A DNA stretch of 64,000 bases. It comes from Malania oleifera. Its lineage: Eukaryota; Streptophyta; Magnoliopsida; Santalales; Ximeniaceae. Made by a program: the position numbers and the translations under genes. The stretch lies in assembly GCF_029873635.1 (NCBI RefSeq), contig NC_080423.1, positions 100,440,991 through 100,504,990 of the forward strand, read 5' to 3'. Below are positions 12,301-24,300 of this stretch, one piece after another. Positions within the stretch are counted from its first letter, which is position 1; every line of letters starts with the position of its first letter. A model generated the notes under the pieces. It saw only the letters and a program-made list of their open reading frames with translations. It had not been told where the DNA came from and did no database searches.

Positions 12301-15300
12301 AAAGGTGAAGTCTGGGGTTCAAACCCTGCCGCCTGCAGTGCACATCCGCAATTTACCTCCTACGTGTTGGCTGAGGGCACAGGCACAGCTGGCTTAGGCG
12401 TGGGATTAGTCTGGCGCGCAAGCCCAGGAAACCCGATGTATCCAAAAAAAGTAATGCACACCTCAGTTAACATTTGTACTAACCTGCTTTATTGTAATTG
12501 CATTCTTTGCGAAGATTAGTAAAATCTTTGTATATAATGTGCCGAATTCTTTGAAATTTTATCATTTCACTTAGTATGAGCCAACCCACGCTGATTTTTT
12601 CAAATTTAAGATTAGTAATCAATTCTTAATATGCATGTGTGGAGGGGTTGTTTTCTCGTGTAGATCTTAAAACTGTCCCCTTTCTTTCTCTCCATTGACT
12701 GAGTTTCCATAAACTGCTCTTGTAGACAATTGTTTTATACTTTAATATTTTCTGTTGAGAGGCCACTTGGTGACAGTTTTGCTTTGCTTTCATGTGGAGC
12801 AATGATTGCACATTATTCTTTTCAATGAATCATATATAAATGATTCCCTATGATTGATTATTTGCATCCTGTTTACCTGTAAATTAGTCCCAGACACCAG
12901 GAATTTATTCCTGTTTCATGCAAATACATGTTTCTTCATTTGCCTTCATTTGCCATCAACTGTATATTTTGGCTTCTGCTTTGATTTGTTTACAAATGTT
13001 TCACTGTGTTGAGTTTTGCAGGAGAACAGATTTCTGGTAATGGTCATTCGAGATTTACTGAATTTATGTGAAATCACCAAAGGAAAAGATAACAAGGCCG
13101 TTATTGCAAGTAACATTATGTAAGCATTGTAATGTAAAAGTTGGTTGAAGAGTATGCAGTTTAGTATTTGGCCTTTTCAGTTACCAATCTTGGTGCATCA
13201 TGAACGACTGCTTGGATTTTTTATCTGTTACAACAAAAGGAATGGGGAAAATTTGAAATTCTTTCTCATTCATCCCTTTATTTTTACTGGAATAGTTGGC
13301 GCTGTCTTCAAATACTATGGTTTTGTGCTGTGATTGGGAATTGATAACACCAGAATATTCAAGATTATCATGACATGCTTTGATTCTATTTTGGTTTGAT
13401 TGTCAGGTATGTTGTTGGACAGTACCCAAGATTTCTGCGAGCACATTGGAAGTTCTTGAAAACTGTTGTGAATAAGCTGTTTGAGTTCATGCATGAAACC
13501 CATCCAGGAGTTCAGGTTATTTTTTTGTTCATGTTTTTTTTTTGTTAAAATTTAATGCAATTTTTATTATAAAAAAAAATTAATGCAATTTCACCCCAAT
13601 ACTATGCAAAATTTGTTTGTAATGTAATTTAACTACCTTGCAATTAGAAATTTGTCTAGTTCTCTTTGCAAGTGGATGCTTGCAAGACGAGCTCCTACTT
13701 TCAAGGTACTAGGAAGACATTTACATATTGCAAATTTCAGAATGTTATGCATGCCTGAACTGTTGGTTTGTATAGCACCTTGTGGTGGTCCCATAGTTCT
13801 ATTTGCTGCTAAGCTGTAAAGCTGGTTTCACATTGACAAAAAATGTTTTTCTTTTGGTGTAAGCTTAATTGTTTTCCTTAATCCACAACTGTTTATATGT
13901 TTGCTTTAAGAATCATTATTTACAGCACTCTTTTTTTGCCAAAGATATTTCCTGTTTGAAGGATTCTTCTCTCGCAGTGAACTCTCTACGTCTCTCGTGA
14001 AACCTCTACCAATATCTTTCCGATCACTTGTGCTGATTGCCATGGTCGTGGCACGAGATGATACAAGGGGGTTGTAAATGTTCAATCCAGATTGAATGGA
14101 AGGCCTTGCTTAGAGATTGGATAAACTGAGTGGGATTTTCACTCTTTCATTGTTGAACATAATCAAGTTCATGATAGGTGGGTGAGATTTTCAATTGCTG
14201 CAAATTGATTTGCTGATGGATTTTCGTTGTTTTTCGAAAGTTTGGATAGGGGATTTTGAAGTTTTCATGTTGGACGTGTGGGATATTGATTGGCAATTTG
14301 TCCAACAAAGATGGGGAAGCTTTTGGAATTAGAGCATGGGTGGAAAGGGAGGAGATTTTCAGTGTTTGTTCCTCGTGAGTCTAAAGGTGATGGGTGACAT
14401 TGTTTTTGGGGAAGAATTTTGTGTCTTTGTTAGGTTTCTTCTGTTGGTTGTGAAGGTGTTGGAAAGAAGAGCAATAGTTCCTTGTGTCAAATTGTAGTGC
14501 TCAAGAAGGAAGTTACATGTGAAGCTGTTGTCGAAATAGAGTGTGGAAAAAGCAGTATTGTGTTTGGCATCATGGGAAAATGCAAATGGAGGACCATGAG
14601 TTGTGTCACACAGATCAATAAGGTTCTTTCGGAGATTAGGGTCCCTATTGTTGAGATGGCTTGGGTTTCTGCTTTCTTTTGGAGATCCCATGATGTCTGA
14701 GGCAGCTAGGGTTTCTCGTGACATCGGGTTTCCTAAAAGAAACCCTAGCTGAATAAATTCAAGGCCAAGTCTCACTTCAGGTGACTCATGAGATGCCCGT
14801 AAATTTTCAAGCCTAGAGTTCATCCATGAAACACTTTTAAGCAGCTCAGGGAGTTGATGTGTTGTTCATCTTCAAAGCTGTTAGCTTCAAGTTTGACATT
14901 GCAATGTTTGAAGACTAGGGAGGTCCAAGAGGATGTTTCATTTCCTTTTCACAAGAAAGAAACGATGGTCCCGGATGGTTTAAAGGGAAAGAGGTGACAA
15001 AAAACATGTCTGTCTCAAACAAATATTGGGATTTTTGTTAATAATTATTTTCTTTTAGTGGAGAGGAAACTCACATAGATGCATAGCAGTCAAATGCACA
15101 AGGAGTGCTTGGAGCTTAGGTGCGAGGCAAAGACACACACCTCATAAAGGCAATGCTCAAAAGTACTAAAATTATTGTATAATGCCTCATATAATGCTTT
15201 GATCTATAGAGACATGAACAGTAATGTTTAAACTTAAAAGTATCAAAATATTCAATACCCAGACATCAATGCATTGAAATTATGACTGCCAAATGCCAAG

Positions 15301-18300
15301 TTCCAAGCAAGGCAAGCATAGTTCAACTTAAGCACGCAAGAGTCCAAACTTCAAGTTACGTAGAAAATGAAATTGCCAATAGTCCCAAAGCATACAACAA
15401 AAGATTCCAATGTCTAAAATCTATAGCCCTCATCATCAACTAAGATATCATCATCTTCTTCTTCATCAGAATTTTCTTCCCCAATATTTGCTTCATCTTC
15501 ACTATCTTTTGCCCTAGCCTGTTGGATTTCATCCTCAAGCATAGGTTCCAATGTTATAGCCATAGTAGTGCTAGATGAAGCTCTTCCTGCAGAAGATGAT
15601 GAGACATTGGCACTTATTCTTGATCTTGTGTGATGGGTCGACTCATTTACTCCAGCAGCTCTGGCAATAGCACCCCATGTCAAAGCATCATCTTCTACAC
15701 ATTGTCCTCATCAGAATCTCCATCCATCCTACCAATCTGCCACTCATGAGTCATTATTATCATAAATATCCTTCAGAATGATGGGTTCAATGATATAATG
15801 CTTGTTGTATTGTCACCTCAAAGTTCAATTACATTGGATAAACACCAAATCACTCGAGCACTGCTGAGCTAGCCTATTCCTCTTGCTATGAAGTATGAAG
15901 CTACGAGAAGTAAGAACTAACATTGCAAATAACGATTTCAAAATATAGTAATAAGCCAAATATTCTATATTCGTCAACCCATGATATCCTAGTGACTCAC
16001 ATGTTGGAATACACTCCAATTGTTTTTGGAGCCAGTGGCACTACATGTGTGGCTAAGAATTCTTACATAAAATTTATGTAAATGTGGAGCTGACGATCGA
16101 AGTGTGCTTCACTATCGCTTTGTTAATTGAATCAATTTCAAATGAATGGCTACTATCTAGTCAGCTAAAATAATTTTTAAGAAAAATAAGGAGTAAAAAT
16201 GCATGTAAATACTAACTAAAACCAAAGGTACGAGATAGCAATGAGCGGTGGTATAATTAATCAACTCTTTTGGAGATTTATTTTGCTATTCATTGGATGG
16301 CACCAACCTTGCAATGCATTTGCACAAAGTAAAAACCCATCATGATTTTTTCATCTTGCTGAATGTTGGGCTTTGGATATAAAAATTTTGGGTTTAAGAA
16401 GTTTGCAGTTACAAAAAATTGAATTGGCAGCTGGCTTGGGTGGTGATTCAATACTTGGTTTCTTTATGGCATGTTGGCCTTGGATGCTTTAAAAGATTTA
16501 CACAGCGAGAATGTGGGTACCTTTTGCTATGATATTTCCTAGTATTTATTTGGTTTTTAATTCTTTTTTCTGATTTTTTCTAGAATTTTTATGGGAGATG
16601 TATTAACAAAGAAGCGTGCGGTTGCATGTGAAGGTTGAATTTAGCATCCCTCACCTTTTGTCCTCAAGTTTTGTTCGATCAACTTCCTTCAAGAAAAGGA
16701 AAAGGCACTTTTTGTCAAGGGTGGCAGACTCACTCTTATTAAAAGTTTTCTGTCCAATCTGCCAATTTACTTCATGTCTCTTTTCCCTATCCCTAGTGCA
16801 GTGGCCAAGAGATTAGAGGGTATCCAAAGAAGATTCCTTTGGGGGAAGACAGATGAGGTTTTCAAATACATCTTGTTAATGGGAGTAGCTAAACTACCTT
16901 TACAAAAGTGTGGCCTTGGCTTCAAATCCCTTATTTTCTTTAATGAGGCCCTTTTGGGAAATGGCTTTGGAGATTCATGACTGACAAAAATCACCCAGGA
17001 GGGATGTCATTGCCGTCAAGTATGGTCTCTATCATAATGGTTGGACCTCTAAAGTCAAAGGAAGTTCATAGTACAGGTGTTTGGAGATACATCAGAAGGG
17101 GATGGGAGAATATCTTCCATATCATCTATTTTTATGTGGGGAATGACGCTGGTGTTTTCTTGTGGCATGATATATGGTGTGGTAATTCACAACTCAGCCC
17201 CACTTTCCCTTCCATTTTTAGACTTGCGAGCAACAAAGATACCTTTATTAGCCAATGCTTGGAGGTTACCATTCAAGGGATTGTTTGGGATATTCCTTAA
17301 AAAAATGCCTTTTTATTAGGAACTAGATATTTTTGCAGATTTTTTTAGCAGTATCAATAAGTTTCATTGGCATGTCAGTTCCGATGAGCCCAATTGGGTT
17401 TTGAAGAAAGATGGGAACTCCACTGTTAGGTCTTTCTGTAAACAGCTTAGTTCCCTGGCTGGGAGCAGTACTAACTTCCCTTGGAAGCGGATTTGGGAAA
17501 TGACAGTCCGTTCTAAGGTTGCCTTTTTCACGTGGGATGCTATTCTTGGAAAAATCCTTACTACAGAAAATCTTTAGAAAAAAGGTGTCCCTTTTGTCAA
17601 TGGATGCTTTTTATGCTTGGAGCAGGAGGAATCGGTTGATCACGCACTCCTGGTACTTAGCCATCTCTATTGTAAATCACAAATGGGTCGCTGCAGCTAC
17701 AGGGGAGGCGAATTGTGAGCTTGGAAAGGGATCGGATCTAATAAGGAAGGGAGAATATCTCTCTCCCTCATTCCCTTTGCTATTTTTCTGAGCTGTGTGG
17801 GGAGAAAGGAATAGAAGAGCCCTTCAAGGAATTATCTCTCCTATTCTGGCTGTCATGAACCATTGGATTGCTATGATCTCTTTTTGTCATTTTGGGCTAG
17901 TTGAAAGGGATCCCTTTGTAATCGTTGATTTTCCTGTACTTTTTAGTAAGGGGTGTTTCTTTCTCATTGTTTCTTTGTACTTCGGTGGCATCCTCTTGAT
18001 GCCTCATTTTATATAATTTCTCTTTTCTGAACAAAAACTCCATTCTTCAAGGAAGGAACTCTCACTTAATGTTCATGATAGCTAAGTGTCTTTATTCTTG
18101 AAACATATTGCCCAATTTATTCAAGTGCCACTGCAAAACTCTCCAAATACTTCCACCTTGTGACTTCTGTATGCGCCCTCTCTATTAGTTCTTTCTTATA
18201 GGCCTCGTTAATGGATGTTTGCTTCATCGTCACTTCTTTCCTACTTTGAACAACTTTCTTTGGATTGGGAGTGAAATATAAATCTGTAGGCCCCTTTTGT

Positions 18301-21300
18301 TTTGATTTCTTCATGGTGGGGTATTTTTTTCAAGGGGGCGAAGTGACTTGCTTCTAAATGGTGGGAGTTTTGAATTTCACCCCAGTCTCTTACCTCGAGA
18401 ATCGATTTCTTGAACTTTTCTTTCACTTCATCTCCTCTTTAATGATCTATTCACCAAACTTTAACATATATTCCCTAATCTCCTCACAAATATGAACTGG
18501 ACACTTTGATGGATTTCTTTTAAATTTTGAAATCCTCGAACAATATGTTGTTTTTCCTAGAACACTCCTCCTTGCATTGCTTTTCCACAAAAGTTGTGAG
18601 TCACATTATTTCTAATATTTTTATCACCCAAATGTGCTTACTTCCAAGCTGGATCTTTACAGAGTCTTCAGAATTCATTTAAGCCCTAAATTCAAGGAAT
18701 ATATAAATGCAGAAATAGATGCAGAAAAATATATTTGCAACAAAATAGACGAAGGAAAAAAAGAACAAGAAAAAGAACAGTCCTCAGACTCAGAGGCAGA
18801 GATAAAGGCACATAGCTGCTCTGAAGTCTGGCCGAGAGCAGGCAGAAGACTTTGAATCCGGTCATTCAATCACAAGAAGTAGAAGAAAATAAAGAAGACA
18901 AGAAGTAGAAGAAAATAAAGAAGACAAGAACAAGAAAGAGGGGGAAGAAGAAGAAAGAACCTTCTCTGAAATCCGAATGTCTTATCTGGCTGAGAACTGA
19001 AGAAGAAGAACGTAGCAAGTTGAGACTGTAGTTTTGAGTCTCTGAATGTTTGGCAATTGGACCTGGTTGAGATTGAAGAATAAGAAGTGGTTTGAAGAAC
19101 AGTCAGAGAGTCTGTTCACACTGGTGCAAAGAGGCAAAGAGCTCTGCCTAGGGCTCGATGTAAATTTATAAAAAGATGTAAAAACTAAATATTTAATGCT
19201 GAAAAAAATATGTAAGAACTAAAAATCTACAAGGTGCACCTTGTTGCACCTCTTGCCTCACTGTAGCTCATCACCTCTAATGGAAGGATTGGAGGGGATC
19301 AGTATTCTTGAAAATGGTGGTATGGACAAAAGCAAATGTGAAGGGATAGAGTTTTGTCAACCTTGGTCTAGTAGATCTCTAGGAATGATATAAAAACTCC
19401 GAATTTGATGGATAAATTGGGTTTATGCATGTCTGATTCTGGAGGAAATGAAAACAAGCAAGATGGTGGCAAGCTAAGGTGATGAAGGATTAGAGGGAAC
19501 TAGCAAATTTGAAGAATTACACAAATTATGGTGGAATGGGTTTAGAGAGGCAATTGCTTGGTTAATCATTGTAAATTTGTTGTTTTTTATTTTTTGAGAT
19601 TTTCTAGCCTCTCCTTGGATTCAATTTCTCTCTCTCTCAATGTATCTTTTTTTTTTTAAATAAATTGTTTATTAAGAAAACTGGTTATTCAAGAAACTAG
19701 AATGTTCTTTCCTTGATATGCTTAAACTCTAGTACACATGTTAATAGAATTTCTAATCATAGGCAAATTAAACCAAAAAAAAAATTGCAAAGCAAAAGCA
19801 GCATGTGTTATATAATTTGTGATTTTTTTTGATTTAGAAGTATATAATTCTTGATTTATTTGAGGGATGCGGAATGGCCTCACAAAATCGGATAGCAGTT
19901 TCGTAAAATCTGTTGTTTGGTCTATTCATTCAATTATAATGGTTGGGGGGTTGCTTATGCTGATTGTGTTATGCTGATTGTGAGGGTGGGGATAAGATTT
20001 TAATGTTGTTTAAGTGGCTGTGGTTGTGGTGTTGTTCCCTGGTTGTTGCTTGGCTTGACAGCCACTAGGGAGTTGTGGTGTTTTTTATCATGTTGGTGGA
20101 GATGGGTAGTTGTTGTGACTTAAGTTGTGGCTATTATGCCTATTTCCATTTCTTACTTTGCAGTTTGCACCAAACAAAGGAAGTGAGCTTGCACCAAATG
20201 CCATTATATACACAAAATTTCTCCCATCTAGGCATCACCATTATTTTTGTCATTTTAACATCATGGTGAAGAGACTAGTTTCTTGTAATATATTGTGTAC
20301 TCATGATTTTGAATGTTGAAATTGATTGTTTATCTAATATATGTGTATTTCTTGCACGTTGGCTTAGCCCAATTATAATATTTTCTAGTTTCAAAATATG
20401 CCAATATAGCTTTTGTAGGAGGCTTAGCACCGGCCTATCTGTACTCCGAGATACGGTTGCATATATCTTTGGTGGGAGCCTTGTGCAATGGGATGCACTA
20501 TCAGCTAGTATTCTTCAGTGACATAGATATCTGTTTGGTGATGCTTATCATCAAATGTTCTCAAATAGATGTAATTTATCGGTAGAGGCTTCTTATATTA
20601 AATATATTTGTTAATTGGTGCTCTTTTATTAAATATTGCAATTTTTATTTTGATATTTAGGTAAAAAGTTGAAATATATTATGGGCATAGCTGTTTAAGT
20701 GAATTATTCATGTCATTATATTCTCGCAATCACTTATAATTTTTTTTCCTTTTTATTTATTTATTTATTTATTTAATTTTATGATTAGCTGTATCTGACT
20801 ATCACGGTGATTGGACAAGAATTTGATATATATTTATTGTATGCTACGGATTAACATGCCATAACTCTTTCAGGATATGGCCTGCGACACCTTCTTAAAG
20901 ATTGTTCAGAAGTGCAAGCGCAAGTTTGTTATAGTTCAGGTACTCTTTGTTTCTGTTATTTTCTATTTTAAGATGGTGTCTTTATTATTTAGACATCAAC
21001 TGAAATGTTGATTTACATTGCCTCATTTTCAGGTTGGTGAAAATGAACCTTTTGTATCTGAACTACTGTCAGGACTTCCAACTACTGTTGCTGATCTTCA
21101 GCCTCATCAGATCCATACATTTTATGAATCTGTATGTCTGTTCAATTCTCCAATATTTAAAGTTATTATAAAGATAACAGATTCAGCACTGTAATAATTG
21201 TTGCATTGCCTTTTTAGGTTGCTCATATGATTCAAGCTGAACCTGATCCCCAGAAGAGGGATGAATATTTGCAGAGGTTAATGGAACTGCCAAATCAGGT

Positions 21301-24300
21301 GGGTTTAAATTGGAATCTATTCTAGTACTGTTTCTCTTTCTGTCTTATGCATGCATGATGTTGATTCCTTTGGCGTCTTTCTTATGTCATGTTTTTGTTG
21401 TGCAGAAATGGGCTGAAATTATAGGGCAGGCACGGCAGAGCGTGGATTTTTTGAAGGATCTAGATGTGATCCGCACTGTGCTAAATATATTGCAGGTTTG
21501 CATTTGCTGATATTTTTTCGTTCGAAAAAGAAGATTTTATTGAGAAGAAGTACAACAAGGTGCATAAGTAATCCTCCTTAAAAAAAATACAAAACAAAAT
21601 TAAAATAAATCAAAACAGGGCAGCCAACCAATCACATCTTGATGGTCAATATAGGGTTATGGTCCTATTAACTATCTGCTTGCTGTAGTAGTTGCAACAT
21701 GATGCGGTTTTGATTATTTGCATATGTTTTCCTCGTAAGTTATTACTTTTGCGTGCGTTCTCCTTGTACGGTGAGAAGGCTAGTTGTAGCTTGTTTGTTT
21801 ACAGTATAGTTTCTGAGTTTATCTCATGATTCAATATTTAATTTTTTGTTTATGTAATGTTTCTTTAAATAACTTCTTGTTGTGGCGTCTTAATGTTCAA
21901 ACTTTTTGTCCAGAATTTTTTTTTATTAAAAAATTTAATGGTGTCATTTGAAAAAAAGTCATAATCTTGAATGATAACCTAAAAATGAGAATGTTGTCAT
22001 TTATTGGAATCTAAATAATTTCTTAGAATTCAGTGTTGATCATGTCTTAGGTTTATGTGCAGGCACCTGGGGTGCGTGGTGATTCTTGCCTCCAAAAGTT
22101 GGATCCTGTCTCTTTATTATTCTTACCCAAAAGGCTAATATCCTGTTGTTGGATTTCTCCTATAACTCAATTACGAAATTTTGATGTTAAAAAAAAATTA
22201 GAGAAAATTCTAGCATGAGTAATGGATTGGTGTATGTTGTCTCCTACAGCTAAATTTCCTGATAAGTTTTTTGTTTCAAATACGCTGCTTCCTTTGGGGG
22301 TGTTAAATTCCTAAAATCTCATTCATGGATCGTTCTTAGTTTGAAGTTTCCAAATAATCCTTCATTTTGTTCCTCTACGCAAGTTTTTGAGTATCAATAT
22401 CATAGGAAACGCACTGGGGTTAGTGGAACGATCCACCTTGCCCTACCTTGCTCATGCTGAGTGTCAATCAGGGAACATGATTGGGTTCAAATGGATTGGG
22501 GATTATGTTATTAAACATTTTTTGGTTGTTTCTGTATTTGTTCGATTTAGCAAATTTTAATTGTTTTTCTAATTTTATGCTCATTTAATTTATCCCTCTT
22601 TTTTTTCCCTCCTTTTTTAGCACGGCATGCGTATGGATCTGCATAACATATTTGAATCTATGTATCTAATTGGTTAATTATGTAATCTAATTTGTATGGA
22701 AATTTTTTGCATAATATTGGGTTAGGGGATCTTTTTTGGGGATTGAATATTTCAGTTGTGTAATGTTTGGCACGGGCTAATTTGTGGGTCTATAATCCAT
22801 ACCTGCTTGGAACCCCGGCCCCAAATATTTTTCATTCAGCTATTCAAATATATATTGTATATGTTACGCGCTTTTGGTGCTTGTAGTTTGCATTAGTTGC
22901 CATTTGGATTGATAACTTGGAGGACCTTACAAAAAAATATAAAAATTAAGGGAATCAAATTACATCCTAGGACAAACTATAGGGGCCGAAATGATATTTA
23001 ATCTTTTGTTAATTAATTATGCGAGATTCTGGTTGTTAGTTGTGCGTTCAGACTTCTATAGCATGGGTTACTTCACATTACTCAAAAAATTGGATTCTTT
23101 TACTTCAACAAAACATGCAAATGCTTCTTATGGTTAATGATTGGTCTAAGCATGTCTCGATCAAGCTATCTAGAAATTCTAGATCATAGTCTCAGCATAT
23201 GATTTATTTGTATTTAATGGATTGTATGTATTAAGCTAAAATAGTTAGTATGTTTGGTTGTCTATTAGTGCGTTATTCTTGCCTGTGATGTGAGAAAGAT
23301 ATACTATCTATGCTCCTTTTGGTTATGTTGAGACATTTGGTGATTAGAAAGGGGACATATTTAGAATTCTTTTTGTAATAACTGAAACAAACAAATTCAG
23401 TTTATGATAATATTTTATTTTTTTTAAATTGCAAAAATTTCAAATTATTATAACTTCCAAAAAACATTTCCTGTTATCTAACCAAACATTACCTTCTCCT
23501 CCACTGCCCCAGCCTGTGGGCTGTAGAAAAAAGAAGGAAACTCAATCAGTAGTTAGAGAGCGAACATTTTGGCCGATGCTCCTTTCTGGGTTTTTTTTTT
23601 TTATTGATAATTCTTTTTCTTATTTTCATTTTCGATTTGCTCTGACGAGAGGATCGATTAACTATCGTTACTAATGCAAGTCATTGTTGCTAACAGACAA
23701 ATACAAGTGTTGCCATTTCGCTTGGAACATTTTTCCTATCACAAATTTCATTGATCTTTTTAGATATGCTTAATATCTACAGGTATTTTTCCAGTTAGAT
23801 TTCACCTCAAAATAAGTATTTCAGTATGAAATTTGAAACATTTCAAAGAGTGCTACTGTGCCAATCTACTGATTGCCCGACTTTATGCTGCTTGGAACAG
23901 AATGTATAGTGAGCTTATATCGAGTAGCATTGCTGAAGGAGGGCCTTTTGCATCTAAAACTTCTTACGTAAAACTTTTGCGGTAAAAAATTAACTTTAAT
24001 GATTCTGTTTCACTCTTGTTGTACGATACATCTCATTATTCTCTTCTTTTATTCCTTTTGAAACAGGTCCGTGAAGAGGGAGACCCTTAAGCTCATCGAG
24101 ACATTCTTGGATAAGGCTGAGGATCAACCACAAATTGGAAAGCAGTTTGTTCCCCCAATGATGGATCCAGTTCTTGGGGACTATGCTAGGAACTTGCCTG
24201 ATGCTAGAGAATCAGAAGTTCTGTCACTTTTTGCCACAATAATAAACAAGTAAGGCATCTATGTCTAATTTTTTGCCGCCACATACATTATGGATCTGAT

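Larger units (their letters stand above)
15090..19265 (-). mobile_element. Broken hAT transposon, host to an L1 fragment
   Basis: A minus-strand hAT transposase is present in two pieces at the correct ends: BED finger and N-terminal part at 18,117-18,665, and C-terminal dimerisation part at 15,414-16,019. The left edge has gcttaggtgcgaggcaaag and cctcataaaggcaatgctc; the right edge has aaggtgcaccttgttgcacc and cttgcctcactg. These are imperfect inverted counterparts like the ends of such hAT elements. The catalytic middle is missing, and an L1 3' piece (16,616-18,020) occupies its place. Exact ends and target duplication were not resolved. It sits in the 7.4-kb XPO1 intron. Confidence 0.7.

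Noticed and set aside
12249..12330. The tRNA-like boxes at 12,260-12,325 as a genuine tRNA gene.
   Set aside because: No cloverleaf-compatible acceptor stem or anticodon arm; the poly(A) tail and 18-bp direct repeats show a SINE.
14359..14823. A 154-residue minus-strand frame in the 7.4-kb XPO1 intron.
   Set aside because: No recognised domain, and it lies over L1 ORF1-like plus-strand sequence; treated as a chance frame.
20420..20520. Possible AU SINE 3' fragment (gtgggagccttgtgcaatgg).
   Set aside because: Too short; no box A/B and no flanking duplication.
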